Under the pieces are notes generated by a model. It was not told the origin of the DNA and searched no databases. It saw only the letters and a program-made list of their open reading frames with translations. From positions 62,001 through 126,000 of the forward strand of contig NZ_JAATJM010000001.1 of the NCBI RefSeq assembly GCF_011927945.1: a stretch of 64,000 nucleotides of DNA, in the 5' to 3' direction. Numbering within the stretch: the first letter of the stretch is position 1; every line of letters starts with the position of its first letter. The DNA is from Brevundimonas alba. Its GTDB lineage: Bacteria; Pseudomonadota; Alphaproteobacteria; Caulobacterales; Caulobacteraceae. The translations under genes and the position numbers were made by a program. Of the stretch, positions 1 through 14,568 are shown one piece after another.

Positions 1-74
1 CACGAGTCTCTGCAAATATGTGACCTCCCGCGTACGATCGCGCCCCATGACGTGAGGCCGGTCGCCTTCGGGCC

Positions 75-338
75 TCACGAGCGGCGGCGCGACTTGGTGA
101 TGATCGCCACGATGATGATGACGAAGGCGCTGGCCCTGAGAAGATAGAACGGGCTCTGCTCCTCACGCGGTATGTCGAGTGCGAGGGTCAGCAGCGGCGT
201 CGCGGCGAGAAGGAGGAAGGCTGCGGCAAAGGCAAGGAACAGCCGGTCGCCGGTGCGCCTCCAGAACTTCAGGAAGAACAGGGCGGCCACCGCGTAGCCC
301 ATGATGATCGCGCCGGTGGCGACGCCGGTCGGGCTCAT
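75..338 (-). CDS. Small membrane protein, DUF5985-like (87 aa)
   Basis: Predicted inner-membrane protein of unknown function. The sequence has three hydrophobic stretches: about residues 5-24, 33-54 and 65-81. They are separated by short basic turns (FWRRTGD), and the tail is basic (TKSRRRS). Its ATG overlaps the TGA of the upstream small membrane gene (ATGA), so translation is probably coupled. The paired neighbour at 335-607 has the same size and helix-basic turn-helix layout, and both resemble the DUF5985 family; that assignment is from memory of the family pattern. No catalytic residues are visible. It is the last gene of a three-gene minus-strand unit. Confidence 0.75.
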   Translation of the reverse strand: MSPTGVATGAIIMGYAVAALFFLKFWRRTGDRLFLAFAAAFLLLAATPLLTLALDIPREEQSPFYLLRASAFVIIIVAIITKSRRRS

Positions 339-607
339 CGATCAACCTCCCAGATGAACCCGTAGAGCAGCACCGCGACGGCGCAGAGCGCGGTCGCCTG
401 CCGTGCGATCGAGAAATCGACGTCCGGCAGGATCACCATGTCCATCACAACGGCGAGGTTATTGAGCGCGAGGAGACTGAAACATCCCGCGCTCCAGAGC
501 AGGAGCGGCTGGCGGGACCGCCGCCAGGAGCGGATCAGCAGCAGGGCGCAGATGCCGCTCGTCAGCAGGCACAGGGAGTAGATCAACGCGGGCGGCAGCA
601 GGTTCAT
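335..607 (-). CDS. Small membrane protein, DUF5985-like (90 aa)
   Basis: Predicted inner-membrane protein. Three hydrophobic segments lie at about residues 8-26, 35-60 and 70-86. A conserved-looking basic loop (RSWRRSRQP) follows the first segment. The reading frame stays open far upstream, but the ATG at 607 is chosen because its protein begins directly with a membrane helix and the codon overlaps the TGA of the winged-helix gene (604-606). The next gene starts in an ATGA overlap at 335-338. It is likely a diverged duplicate of the downstream 87-aa protein. Function unknown; a membrane pair encoded beside a small DNA-binding-like protein could act as a sensor or stress module, but that is a guess. 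Confidence 0.75.
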   Translation of the reverse strand: MNLLPPALIYSLCLLTSGICALLLIRSWRRSRQPLLLWSAGCFSLLALNNLAVVMDMVILPDVDFSIARQATALCAVAVLLYGFIWEVDR

Positions 608-993
608 GGCTTCCACCCCCCCAGGCGGAACGAATCGGCGAAGCCCTTGAGCGGATCCGGACGGCGCGAGGTTATCACGCTCGTGACGGTGAAGGGCCTT
701 TCGGCATAGGTCGACTGAAGATCGTCGGCGAGGGCCGACAGGGCGGCCGATGCCGGCCCGTACCGGTGTCCGCCTTCGACGGAGACGATCAGCCCGGCCC
801 GATCGAGCCGCTCCAGGCAATCGCCGACCAGGGCCGTGCTGGCGCGAAGCTCGCGGACGAGGCCATCGACGCTCCAGACCGCCTCCGGATCGCGCTTGAG
901 GGCGAGAAAGGTCTCGAGCGCCCACACGGAAGGGAAGGCGCTTTCGACGAAGCTGCGGAGCCCCGGCGCGAGGGGCGAGCCCTCGCCGGTCAC
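604..993 (-). CDS. Winged-helix-like small protein (129 aa)
   Basis: Probable cytoplasmic protein with a winged-helix-like middle: 'WSVDGLVRELRAS' followed by 'VGDCLERLDRAGLIV' and a beta-wing-like 'EGGHRYGP'. This pattern is common in MarR/ArsR-type folds and in small partner proteins of membrane-protein operons. No clear ligand or metal residues are seen. The start is uncertain: a GTG at 993 is used here, but a TTG at 1035 in the same frame would add 14 residues; neither has a strong ribosome binding site. The stop overlaps the next ATG, so the three minus-strand genes form one unit. It faces the large HAMP kinase across about 245 bp. Confidence 0.6.
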   Translation of the reverse strand: MTGEGSPLAPGLRSFVESAFPSVWALETFLALKRDPEAVWSVDGLVRELRASTALVGDCLERLDRAGLIVSVEGGHRYGPASAALSALADDLQSTYAERPFTVTSVITSRRPDPLKGFADSFRLGGWKP

Positions 994-1084
994 GGCTGCC
1001 GGCCGGGATCTTGGAGCGGCTGCATGGCGCGGCAAACTACCGGCTCAGCCCCGCTTGGCAACTTGGGAGTTTTCGCGAACGGCC

Positions 1085-1110
1085 GGAACCGATCCCGCCG
1101 CCCGATCATT
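1085..1110 (+). promoter_or_regulatory. Possible EcfG-type stress promoter upstream of HAMP kinase
   Basis: A GGAAC at 1085-1089 is followed after 17 bases by CATT. The alphaproteobacterial general-stress sigma factor (EcfG/SigT) recognises GGAAC, a 16-17 base spacer and CGTT. The -35 match is exact and the -10 match is one base off. The site lies about 130 bp before the ATG at 1239. Short motif, so weak evidence. Nothing else is evident in the rest of the gap between the divergent genes. Confidence 0.25.
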
Positions 1111-1238
1111 TAGCGAGGTTGGTTCGGGGGGAATTGGCATGCGCTGACGGAAGATCGAGGCTCGATGATCCATCGCGCCCGCCTGTCCGCGTCATGTCCG
1201 CCAGTCCGGATCGCCGTCCAGTCCGCTGATGGTGCTAA

Positions 1239-7024
<5,786 letters not shown>

Positions 7025-7025
<1 letters not shown>

Positions 7026-9061
7026 TGGGCGGATCCCGCGCGCGCAAACCACCGCCCCCGCTTCGCGCGAGGGTCCTGATCGTCGACGACGATGAGCGCA
7101 ACGCCTTCGCCGCCTCTGAAGCGCTGGAGGTGCTGGGCCATGATCTGGTCGTGGCCCGCTCGGGCGAGGAGGCGCTTCGCCGCCTGCTCAAGGAGGAGTT
7201 CGCGGTCATCCTCCTCGACCTGCATATGCCCGGGATGGATGGCTACGAGACGGCCCGGCTGATCCGCGAGCATCCGCGGACGCGCGACACCCCGATCGTC
7301 TTCGTGACGGCGGTGTTCCGCGACGAGACCCACATCTTTCAGGCCTATCAGGTCGGAGCGGTCGATGTGGTGTTCAAGCCGGTCGACCCCTTTATCCTGA
7401 GGGCCAAGGTCGCGGTCCTGACCGATCTGCATCTCAAGACGATCCAGATCCGGCGGCAGGCGGAGGAACGGCATCGGCTGATGCGGGAGAACGCATCCAT
7501 CACGGAAGCGCGCCTCGCGGCTGAACTCGCCCTGCGCAAGACGCGCGAACGTCAGGACTCCATCCTTCGCTCTCTCCCGGTGGTTTTCACCTCCCGCACC
7601 GGCCTGCCGCCCTTCGGCGCCCTGTTCGTGAGCGACAGCATCACGCCTCTAACAGGGTTCGGTCCGGCCCGATTCATCGAGGAGCCGGAGATCGGGCTGG
7701 GCCGTATCCACCCCGATGATGTGGGTGGAGTCATCGAAAGCCTCATGCGGGTGTCAGAAACAGGCGCCTACGCCTGCGAATACCGCTGGCAGTGCGCCGA
7801 CGGGGAATACCGCCGCTTCCTGGATCAGGGGGTCTGGGTGCCCGGCGACCACGGGGCCGAAGGCGAGATCGTCGGCACCCTGCTGGACATCACCGACCGG
7901 CGTCAACTCGAGGAACAACTGGCCCAGGCGCGCAAGATGGAGGCGGTCGGCCAGCTGACGGGCGGCGTGGCGCACGACTTCAACAACCTCCTGACCGTGG
8001 TTCTCGGCAATGCCGACATCCTCCTGCGGAAGATCGAGGACCCCAAGGCCCACAGTCAGCTATCGGCCATCCGGGCGGCGGCCGACCGCGGCCAGACCCT
8101 GACCCGTCAGCTCCTCGCCTTCTCCCGCCGCCAGCAACTCAACCCCCAGCCGGTGGAGCTCAACCAGCTGGTCAGGGCCTTCGCCCCACTGCTGAAACAG
8201 GCGGTTGGAGAGGGCGTGGTGCTCGACGTTCAGCCGTCCGAGACGGAGGTGTTCGTCTCTGTGGATTCGCACCATCTCGAGAATGCGCTGCTCAATCTGG
8301 CGGTCAACGCCAAGGACGCCATGGCCAATGAGGGGCGTCTGACCATCCGGATTGAACGGACGGCCGAACCCGCCGCGCTCGGAACGATCGTGGTCTCGGA
8401 CACCGGTTCCGGTATGAGCCCGGAAGTCCGGGAGAAGGTGTTCGAACCTTTCTACACGACCAAGGAGGTGGGGCGGGGCTCCGGACTGGGCCTGTCCCAG
8501 GTCTACGGCTTCGTCAGTCAGTCGGGCGGGCGGATCGAAATCGAGAGCGAACCGGGCCGCGGCGCCGCCTTTGTCCTGCGGCTGCCTCTCACGGAAGACC
8601 GTCCGGGCCTCGCGGCGAACGTGAGCCCGACCGCCGCCATTCCCGCCGGATCGGAGCGCGTGCTCATCGTCGAGGACGATCCGGCGGTCCTCAGCGTCTG
8701 CCTGGATATGCTCGCCGGGCTGGGTTACCGCTGCGAGGTGGCGACCGACGCAGCTGGAGCCTTGGCGCGGCTGGAGGCGGACCCGTCCTTCGACGTCCTG
8801 TTCTCCGATGTGGTCATGCCGGGCGGCGTCAACGGCATCGAGCTTGCCCGTCGGGCCCAGCGGATGAACCCGGATCTGCGGATTCTCCTCACGTCCGGCT
8901 ATGTCGGCGAGTCCTCCCTGAAGGAGGTCCACGAGTTCGAGGTGATCGAAAAGCCCTACCGCAACTCGGTTCTGGCCGAACGTCTGAGGGCGGTGATCGC
9001 CCGGTCGACGATGGAGCCGATGCCTGCCGAACAGACGCGGGCCGAACAGAAACGGGGATGA
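7025..9061 (+). CDS. Hybrid histidine kinase: receiver-PAS-kinase-receiver (678 aa)
   Basis: Cytoplasmic two-component protein. An N-terminal receiver (about residues 16-135) has Asp65 in '[11 protein letters not shown]' and an acidic DDD at 21-23. A short coiled linker and a PAS domain (about 190-295, ending 'LLDITDRRQ') follow. The kinase core has His317 in '[11 protein letters not shown]', an HWE/NtrB-like H box, and the ATPase boxes DTGSGM and GSGLGLS. A C-terminal receiver has Asp595 in '[12 protein letters not shown]'. It starts at the ATG sharing one base with the stop of the multi-HAMP kinase. The N-terminal receiver could take phosphate from that kinase (inference). It is convergent with the ROK kinase; no clear hairpin terminator is seen in the 65-bp gap. 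Confidence 0.93.
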
Positions 9062-9126
9062 TCGGAAGGCGAAGGGGGCGCGCCTGTCAGACCGGCTGGC
9101 TTGACCCGAGCCTTGCAAGGTAGCCG

Positions 9127-10029
9127 TCAGGCCCCGAGCGCATCGATGGCGAGCGCCACCGCACCCAGCGGCCCGGCCCTGTCCTTGAGTTCAGGGTGCT
9201 GGATCCATTGCTCGATGCCGCTCGCGATCGCTGGACTGCCGCCGTAGGCGTTCAGGCTCTCGACCACCGACCGGCGGACCCGCGGCAGGAGATGCGCCTG
9301 CCCCATGCCGACGCCGCCGCCGATCAGTACACGCTCGGGAGCGAGGGTCAGCGCGAGGTTATGAACCAGCATGGCCAGTCCGTGGACCACCTCGTCCCAG
9401 ACGGGATCATCGGCGGCGAGCGCCTCCGCCGGGCGCCCGGCCGCGGCCTCGATGGCGGGGCCCGACACAAGGCCCTCGACGCAGTCGCCGTGGAAGCTGC
9501 AGATGCCGGGGAAGGTGGCGCCGGGCACGCGCGGCACGCGCAGGTGGCCGGCTTCTGAATGCCCGAGGCCACGCACCGCGCGGCCGTTGACGATCGAGCC
9601 GACGCCGACACCGGTGCCGACGGTGATATAGGCGAAGGTGCTCAGGCCCCGCGCCGCCCCCCAGCGCCCCTCGGCCAGCGCAGCGCCATTGACGTCGGTG
9701 TCAAAGCCCAGGGGCAGACCCAACCCCCGTCCCGTAGCGAGGACGTCGGCGCCGCTCCACCCCGGCTTGGTGGTGTTGACGATCCGCCCGTAATCCGGCG
9801 AGGCCGGATTGAGTTCGATCGGGCCGAAGCTGGCATAGCCGACGGCGGTGATCGGCTCGTTGCGCGCCCAATCCGCGAGCTGGTCATGGACGAGGCCCAG
9901 CGTCTCGGCCGGCGTCGTGGTGCGGATGCTGACCTCGGCCCGCACGTCGTCCGGTGCGGTGGCGAGTGTACAGATCACCTTGGTGCCGCCCAGTTCCACA
10001 CCGGCGACCAGCGCTTGCGTCGATGTCAT
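9127..10029 (-). CDS. ROK-family sugar kinase, fructokinase-like (300 aa)
   Basis: ATP-dependent kinase of the ROK family, probably phosphorylating fructose or a related hexose in the cytoplasm. The N-terminal phosphate-binding loop is 'GVELGGTKV'. The ATP/sugar motif is 'TVGTGVGVGSIVNG'. The ROK signature region around residue 155-180 (GHLRVPRVPG...GICSFHGDCVEGL) carries the His and Cys residues that bind zinc in ROK kinases, and its compact form resembles bacterial fructokinases. The adenosine-binding 'LIGGGVGMG' follows. Full length and intact. The start is a good ATG. Just upstream lies the remnant of an SDR gene, suggesting a former sugar-metabolism operon. Confidence 0.88.
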   Translation of the reverse strand: MTSTQALVAGVELGGTKVICTLATAPDDVRAEVSIRTTTPAETLGLVHDQLADWARNEPITAVGYASFGPIELNPASPDYGRIVNTTKPGWSGADVLATGRGLGLPLGFDTDVNGAALAEGRWGAARGLSTFAYITVGTGVGVGSIVNGRAVRGLGHSEAGHLRVPRVPGATFPGICSFHGDCVEGLVSGPAIEAAAGRPAEALAADDPVWDEVVHGLAMLVHNLALTLAPERVLIGGGVGMGQAHLLPRVRRSVVESLNAYGGSPAIASGIEQWIQHPELKDRAGPLGAVALAIDALGA

Positions 10030-10047
10030 AGGCTCTTCCCCCGATCA

Positions 10048-10128
10048 TCAGCAGCTATAGCCGCCATCGACCAGCACAATCGAGCCCGTCATGAGGCTCG
10101 CCGCGTCCGACGCCGGGAAATGCACCAC
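10048..10128 (-). pseudogene. C-terminal remnant of a short-chain dehydrogenase gene
   Basis: Reading leftward from about 10128 to the TGA at 10048-10050, the frame gives 'VVHFPASDAASLMTG' followed by 'SIVLVDGGYSC' and a stop. This is the standard end of classical SDR enzymes (SD.AS..TG..L.VDGGY). Upstream of about 10128 the same frame loses any SDR likeness and no start codon leads into it. Only about 27 codons remain, so the rest was deleted. It sits 18 bp upstream of the ROK kinase start, where an intact sugar dehydrogenase gene of the same operon could have stood. Confidence 0.7.
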
Positions 10129-10233
10129 ACCCTGTGCCGTCGTGCAGTTTCGCAATGCCGGAACAGGCCGATCCGCTGAGCGGGCAGCACGGGGCGATGC
10201 CTCCGAACCTCCGCCCCGGTCTGAAAGGTCGCC

Positions 10234-10258
10234 TGCGGAGGAGGAGCTCTCCTCCGCA
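10234..10258 (-). terminator. Hairpin after the 1368-aa RTX gene
   Basis: A perfect 9-bp stem (TGCGGAGGA paired with TCCTCCGCA) surrounds a 7-base loop. It lies 43 bp past the stop of the minus-strand RTX gene, in the right place for a transcription terminator. There is no run of T on the minus-strand side, as is common in GC-rich genomes, so terminator function is probable rather than certain. Confidence 0.6.
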
Positions 10259-10300
10259 GACGTTGCGGTCTCCAGCGTCTCCGCGTCCGCGGACGTCCGG

Positions 10301-13300
10301 CTAGCCCAGAATACCGCCGTCGTGGTCGAGCGTGATCATCCAGTCACCGGTCGGCGCCAGATGCGTTTCAAGTCCCGCGAACAGGGGAGCCGAAGCATCC
10401 GCCGCCGGCAGTACGAGAGGGTCGGCGTCGATCTTCGCGAGGTCAGTCCCCGGCAATACGAACGGCTGATCATCGTGCTGCATCGGCAGGACGAAGGCGT
10501 CATCGACGGGGAGCGTCGGCAGCACCTGAGGCCCGGCGATCTTGTCCGAAGGTTCCAGCGGCGCGAGGCCGGCCGGCGGGTAGGTCAGGCTGACCGTCGT
10601 GTTGTTGCCAAAGCGAAGCACCTCGACGCTGTCGACCAGGGTTGAGCCGTCACGGCCGCCGACGGTGTCGACGATCCGGTAGCCGCTCCCCTCGGCGGTG
10701 ATCGTGTACTCCCCGGCCACCCCGCGGAGCTGCACCTCGTCACGACCCAGTCCGCCGTGAATGGTGTCGTTGCCGCCCTTGCCACGCAGGATATCGTCCA
10801 GAGCCCCCCCGGTGATGACGTTGTCCAGCGCGTTTCCGTTGCCCACGAACGCGCCGGCGCCGGTGTAGGTCAGGTTCTCGACGTTGTTCCCGAGCGTATA
10901 GCTTCCAATGCGGGCCTCGACCGTGTCGGTCCCTTCGGCGGCGAACTCCACCACCGTGTCGAAGGCGTCGAGGATGTAGTGGTCGTCGCCGGCTCCACCC
11001 TGCAACTGGTTGGCCGCTCCGGCGCCGCCCATCAGCACGTCGTCGCCGCCGAGGCCGAGCAGGGTATCGCTGCCGGCTCCGCCGCTGAGGACGTTCACGC
11101 CGTCGCTGCCGACGATCAGGTCGTCATGGACACTCCCGACGATGTTTTCGACGGACACGAGCGTGTCGACGCCCCCCTCCCCGTCATTGACCGTTCCAGT
11201 GTTCAGGCGAACCGTGACGCCAGAGGAGGCGGCGCTGTAGTCGGCGGTGTCCGTGCCAGCCCCGCCGCGCAGCGAGTCGTTGCCGCCCCGTCCGATGAGG
11301 GTGTCGTTCCCGCCGCCGCCGTCCAGCACGTTATCGGCAGCGTCGCCCGTTAGGCGGTCGGCATAGGCTGAACCGCGGAGGTTCTCGATGCTGACGAAGG
11401 TATCGGCTCCGCCGTCCCCGTCGTTCGAGGCGCCGGACGCGACGTCGGCGGTCACGCCCGCGACGGCGCTGTAATAATCGGCCGTGTCCAGACCCGCGCC
11501 GCCTTGCAGCGTGTCGGCGCCACCCCGGCCGGCCAGAACGTCGTTGGCGCCGCCTCCGGTGATCGTATTGTCCAGCTCGTTGCCGACGCCCACGAACGAT
11601 CCCGCGCCGGTGTAGGTCAGGATTTCGACGTTGGCCGCCAGGGTCTGCGTGCTGCGGTTAGTGCGGATTTCGTCCGTCCCCTGGTTCAGGAACTCGACGA
11701 TGGTGTCGTTGGCCTCGACCACATAGATGTCGTCTCCGAGGCCACCCTGCATCTGGTTCGCCGCGCCGCTTCCCCCGATCAGGGTGTCGTTGCCGCCGAG
11801 GCCGACAAGGGTGTCAGACCCGAGGCCGCCATTCAGGACGCTGGCCGCTCCGTCGCCGATCAGGACGTCGTCGAAGGCCGAGCCGCTGACGTTTTCGATG
11901 CCGGTCAGGGTGTCCGTTCCGCCGTTCCCGTCGTTCGACGCCACGCCGGTGTTCAGCTGGACCCGCACGCCCGCGGGGGCGGCGGAGTAGTCGGCCGTAT
12001 CCGTTCCCGCGCCGCCGACGAGGGCGTCATTGCCGACGCCGCCCCGGAGCACGTCGCCCTCGCTGTCTTCGCCGGTGAGGGTGATGATGACGGTGGCCGT
12101 ATTCCCGTTCGCCAGGGTGTAGGTGAAGCTGTCGGAGCCCGTCCGGTTCGAACCGCCCGAGCTGGGTCCCGACAGGCTGTCGAAGGCGCCGTTCGGGTCG
12201 TAGACGTAGCTGCCATCCTCGTTGAGCGTCAGCAGGGCGCCCGAGGCGAGCGTGATCTCCACGCCCACTGAGGCCGCGGAGCCGTTGACCGCCGACACCG
12301 CCAGGGCCGGGCCGTCGGCGTCGCTGTCGTTGCCGAAGACGGAGCCGGACACAGGCGCGCTCTCGACCGTGCTGTCCGTGTCGTTGCCGGCGACAGCCGC
12401 ATCCTCGACGGGCGTGACGGTGATGGTGGTGGTCACCGGCGCCGAGGCGTGCGGGCCGTCGGTGACGGTCCAGGTGACGGTGCGCGACGTGCCCGGCGCG
12501 TCGCTGCTCGAGATGAAGCCGATCTGGCGCAGCAGTCCCTGGTAGATACCGGTCGTCGCCGTCCCCGAGAGCGAAAGCACGCCCGTCGCGGCGTCGTAGG
12601 CGAAGGTTACGCCGTTCACCACACCGCTGGTGAGGCCCGCGAGCGTCAGGGAGTCAGCCGATGCCTGAAGGCCGCCCGTGATGCTGACAGTGGCCCCGGT
12701 CAGGGTGCTCGAGTCGACGTCGGACAGCAGCACGCCGGAGGCGAGAAGCACCCGCCCCGCGTTCTCGAGGTAGGTGACCGAAGAACCTGTCCCCGCGGTC
12801 GCGCCGTTGAGGTCGGCCGTGGGCGCATCGTTCACCGCCGTGACGTCGAAGGTGAAGGTGTTCGGCGACTGGTCGAGATTGACGCCGCCGCCGGTCGTGC
12901 CGCCATTGTCCCGGACCTGGAAGGTGAAGGTGTCGAAATCCTCGCCGTTCTCGTTCGCGTCCGGCCGATACTGGACCAGACCCGAGGCGATCTGGGCCGC
13001 GGTGACCGATTGACCGGCGGTCACCGTCTGGACGACCACGCCGCTGCCATTGACCACGACGATCGCGCCGTTGGCCGGCAGGGTCGTGAAGACCACGCCA
13101 TCGAACGAGTCGCCGTCGCCATCGGTGAAGCCGAACTGCGCGGCGGTGAAGGTATGGATCCCGTCCTCGAGGACAGTCGCCTGAAAGTCTGCGCCGACCG
13201 GTTCGGCGTTCGGCACGCCCGGATCCTGATTTTCGAGGTAGACGCCGACGATCGAGCCCATGCCCGAGGCGTTCGTCGTCTCCCAGGTCAGGGTGACGTT

Positions 13301-14407
13301 GCCGGCGGCGTCCACGACCGCCACAGGCGACCGGTCGTGCACAGCGTTCGACGTCAGCAGTTCCGGTGCGCCCATGGCGACGTAGTTCAGATTATAGGTG
13401 CGCGAGTAGAGTTCGAGATCCTGCGACGTGGCCGTTCCGCCGGCAGGGTCCTGACCCCAGATCACCTGGAAGCCGCCGCTGGCGAAGGCCACGACCGCAA
13501 CGCTGGTGACGCCGTTATCGTCGATGGTGGAGTTGATCTGCAGCGTCGACTTCACCGTCGACAGGTCGGCGCTGTAGATTCTCGCGGTGAGCTTGTCGTT
13601 GTCGTCGAGGGAGCCGCCCTGCACCGGGCCGCCGACGTAAAGGACCAGCACGTCGCCGTTGGCGAGATAGGTCATGCTGCGCACAGAAGTGTTGTTGCCC
13701 ACGTCCACGTCATTGGGCGGCGACGCGGGCAGCGATCCGTTCACGCCGACGGTGAAGGCCGCCACGCGTGCATGAAGCGTCCCGCCCGTCGTCGGGTCGT
13801 TCTGGGTCCACGAGACGACGGCGTTGTAGCCGTTCAGGGTGACCTGTGGATTTGAGACGCCGGTATTGTTGAACTCGCTGATGCGGGTTTCGGCCGTCAG
13901 CGGATTGAAGTTGGCGTCGAACGTCCGGGCGACCAGCTGGGCGTTGCCGAAATTGTTCGTGAACTGAGCCCAGACGACGAGGAAATTGCCGTTGGGCAGG
14001 CGCAGGATCTGATGCTCGTTGCCGTTATCGTCGTTTGTCGTGGCGTAGTTGCTGATCGGCAGCTCGCCGCCTTGGGTCAGGTTTGCGCCGTTGATGGTGA
14101 ACACCTGCGCCGTCAGCTCGACCGCGCCGCTGACGGTGCCGAAGTCCGACGCCACGATGGCGAAGTGCGTCGCGTCGATGGCGACGACCTGCGGCAGGAT
14201 TCCGTAGCCGCCGATGTTGTCGAAGATCTCGCCGGTGACGGGCGTGCCATTGGGCTGAATGACGCGAATGGCGATGGTTGGGTCGCCGCCGTTATAGTGC
14301 TCGTAGACGACGACGATGTTGCCGTTCGGCAGGCGCGTCATGGACGGCCGGATGTCATTGTCCCCCGCGTTGAAGGGAGACACGACGAAAGGCGTGGCGA
14401 TGGGCAT
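10301..14407 (-). CDS. Secreted RTX/cadherin-like calcium-binding protein (1368 aa)
   Basis: Large, probably type I-secreted surface or extracellular protein. Residues about 1-410 form repeated beta-rich blades with 'NGNIVVVY'/'NGNFLVVWAQ' cores, like a propeller. Then come cadherin/VCBS-like domains (about 410-830; 'VEDAAVAGNDTDST', 'GSDSFTYTL'). From about 840 there are RTX nonapeptide blocks (GGxGxDxLxGG) alternating with 'DTADYSAA..VRVQLNTG' segments. The last ~60 residues hold repeated 'FVLP'/'LVLP' triplets and end 'DWMITLDHDG'. No N-terminal signal peptide is present, which fits C-terminal-signal type I export; no transporter genes are nearby. The final ~330 residues closely match those of the giant RTX protein at 37596-49784. 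A hairpin follows the gene. Confidence 0.9.
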   Translation of the reverse strand: MPIATPFVVSPFNAGDNDIRPSMTRLPNGNIVVVYEHYNGGDPTIAIRVIQPNGTPVTGEIFDNIGGYGILPQVVAIDATHFAIVASDFGTVSGAVELTAQVFTINGANLTQGGELPISNYATTNDDNGNEHQILRLPNGNFLVVWAQFTNNFGNAQLVARTFDANFNPLTAETRISEFNNTGVSNPQVTLNGYNAVVSWTQNDPTTGGTLHARVAAFTVGVNGSLPASPPNDVDVGNNTSVRSMTYLANGDVLVLYVGGPVQGGSLDDNDKLTARIYSADLSTVKSTLQINSTIDDNGVTSVAVVAFASGGFQVIWGQDPAGGTATSQDLELYSRTYNLNYVAMGAPELLTSNAVHDRSPVAVVDAAGNVTLTWETTNASGMGSIVGVYLENQDPGVPNAEPVGADFQATVLEDGIHTFTAAQFGFTDGDGDSFDGVVFTTLPANGAIVVVNGSGVVVQTVTAGQSVTAAQIASGLVQYRPDANENGEDFDTFTFQVRDNGGTTGGGVNLDQSPNTFTFDVTAVNDAPTADLNGATAGTGSSVTYLENAGRVLLASGVLLSDVDSSTLTGATVSITGGLQASADSLTLAGLTSGVVNGVTFAYDAATGVLSLSGTATTGIYQGLLRQIGFISSSDAPGTSRTVTWTVTDGPHASAPVTTTITVTPVEDAAVAGNDTDSTVESAPVSGSVFGNDSDADGPALAVSAVNGSAASVGVEITLASGALLTLNEDGSYVYDPNGAFDSLSGPSSGGSNRTGSDSFTYTLANGNTATVIITLTGEDSEGDVLRGGVGNDALVGGAGTDTADYSAAPAGVRVQLNTGVASNDGNGGTDTLTGIENVSGSAFDDVLIGDGAASVLNGGLGSDTLVGLGGNDTLIGGSGAANQMQGGLGDDIYVVEANDTIVEFLNQGTDEIRTNRSTQTLAANVEILTYTGAGSFVGVGNELDNTITGGGANDVLAGRGGADTLQGGAGLDTADYYSAVAGVTADVASGASNDGDGGADTFVSIENLRGSAYADRLTGDAADNVLDGGGGNDTLIGRGGNDSLRGGAGTDTADYSAASSGVTVRLNTGTVNDGEGGVDTLVSVENIVGSVHDDLIVGSDGVNVLSGGAGSDTLLGLGGDDVLMGGAGAANQLQGGAGDDHYILDAFDTVVEFAAEGTDTVEARIGSYTLGNNVENLTYTGAGAFVGNGNALDNVITGGALDDILRGKGGNDTIHGGLGRDEVQLRGVAGEYTITAEGSGYRIVDTVGGRDGSTLVDSVEVLRFGNNTTVSLTYPPAGLAPLEPSDKIAGPQVLPTLPVDDAFVLPMQHDDQPFVLPGTDLAKIDADPLVLPAADASAPLFAGLETHLAPTGDWMITLDHDGGILG

Positions 14408-14552
14408 GGAAAGCTCTCACAAAAAGCCGCTGCTACTGGGCAGCCGCTGTTACTGGGCACACATAGCGCCACCGCGGCTTCATGCCCCGGATCGCCCCCG
14501 GCGTGATCGCTACTAAACAGCCTGCGGCTATGCAAGCGACGCCAGACGCCTA

Positions 14553-14568
14553 TGAGTTGAACAACTCA
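14553..14568. promoter_or_regulatory. Short palindrome upstream of RTX gene
   Basis: TGAGTTG and CAACTCA form a perfect 7-bp inverted repeat around AA. It lies about 146 bp before the ATG of the minus-strand RTX gene and overlaps the stop codon of the SDR gene. It could be an operator for the RTX gene or part of a small hairpin after the SDR gene. No regulator can be assigned. The rest of the 158-bp gap contains nothing else recognised. Confidence 0.3.
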
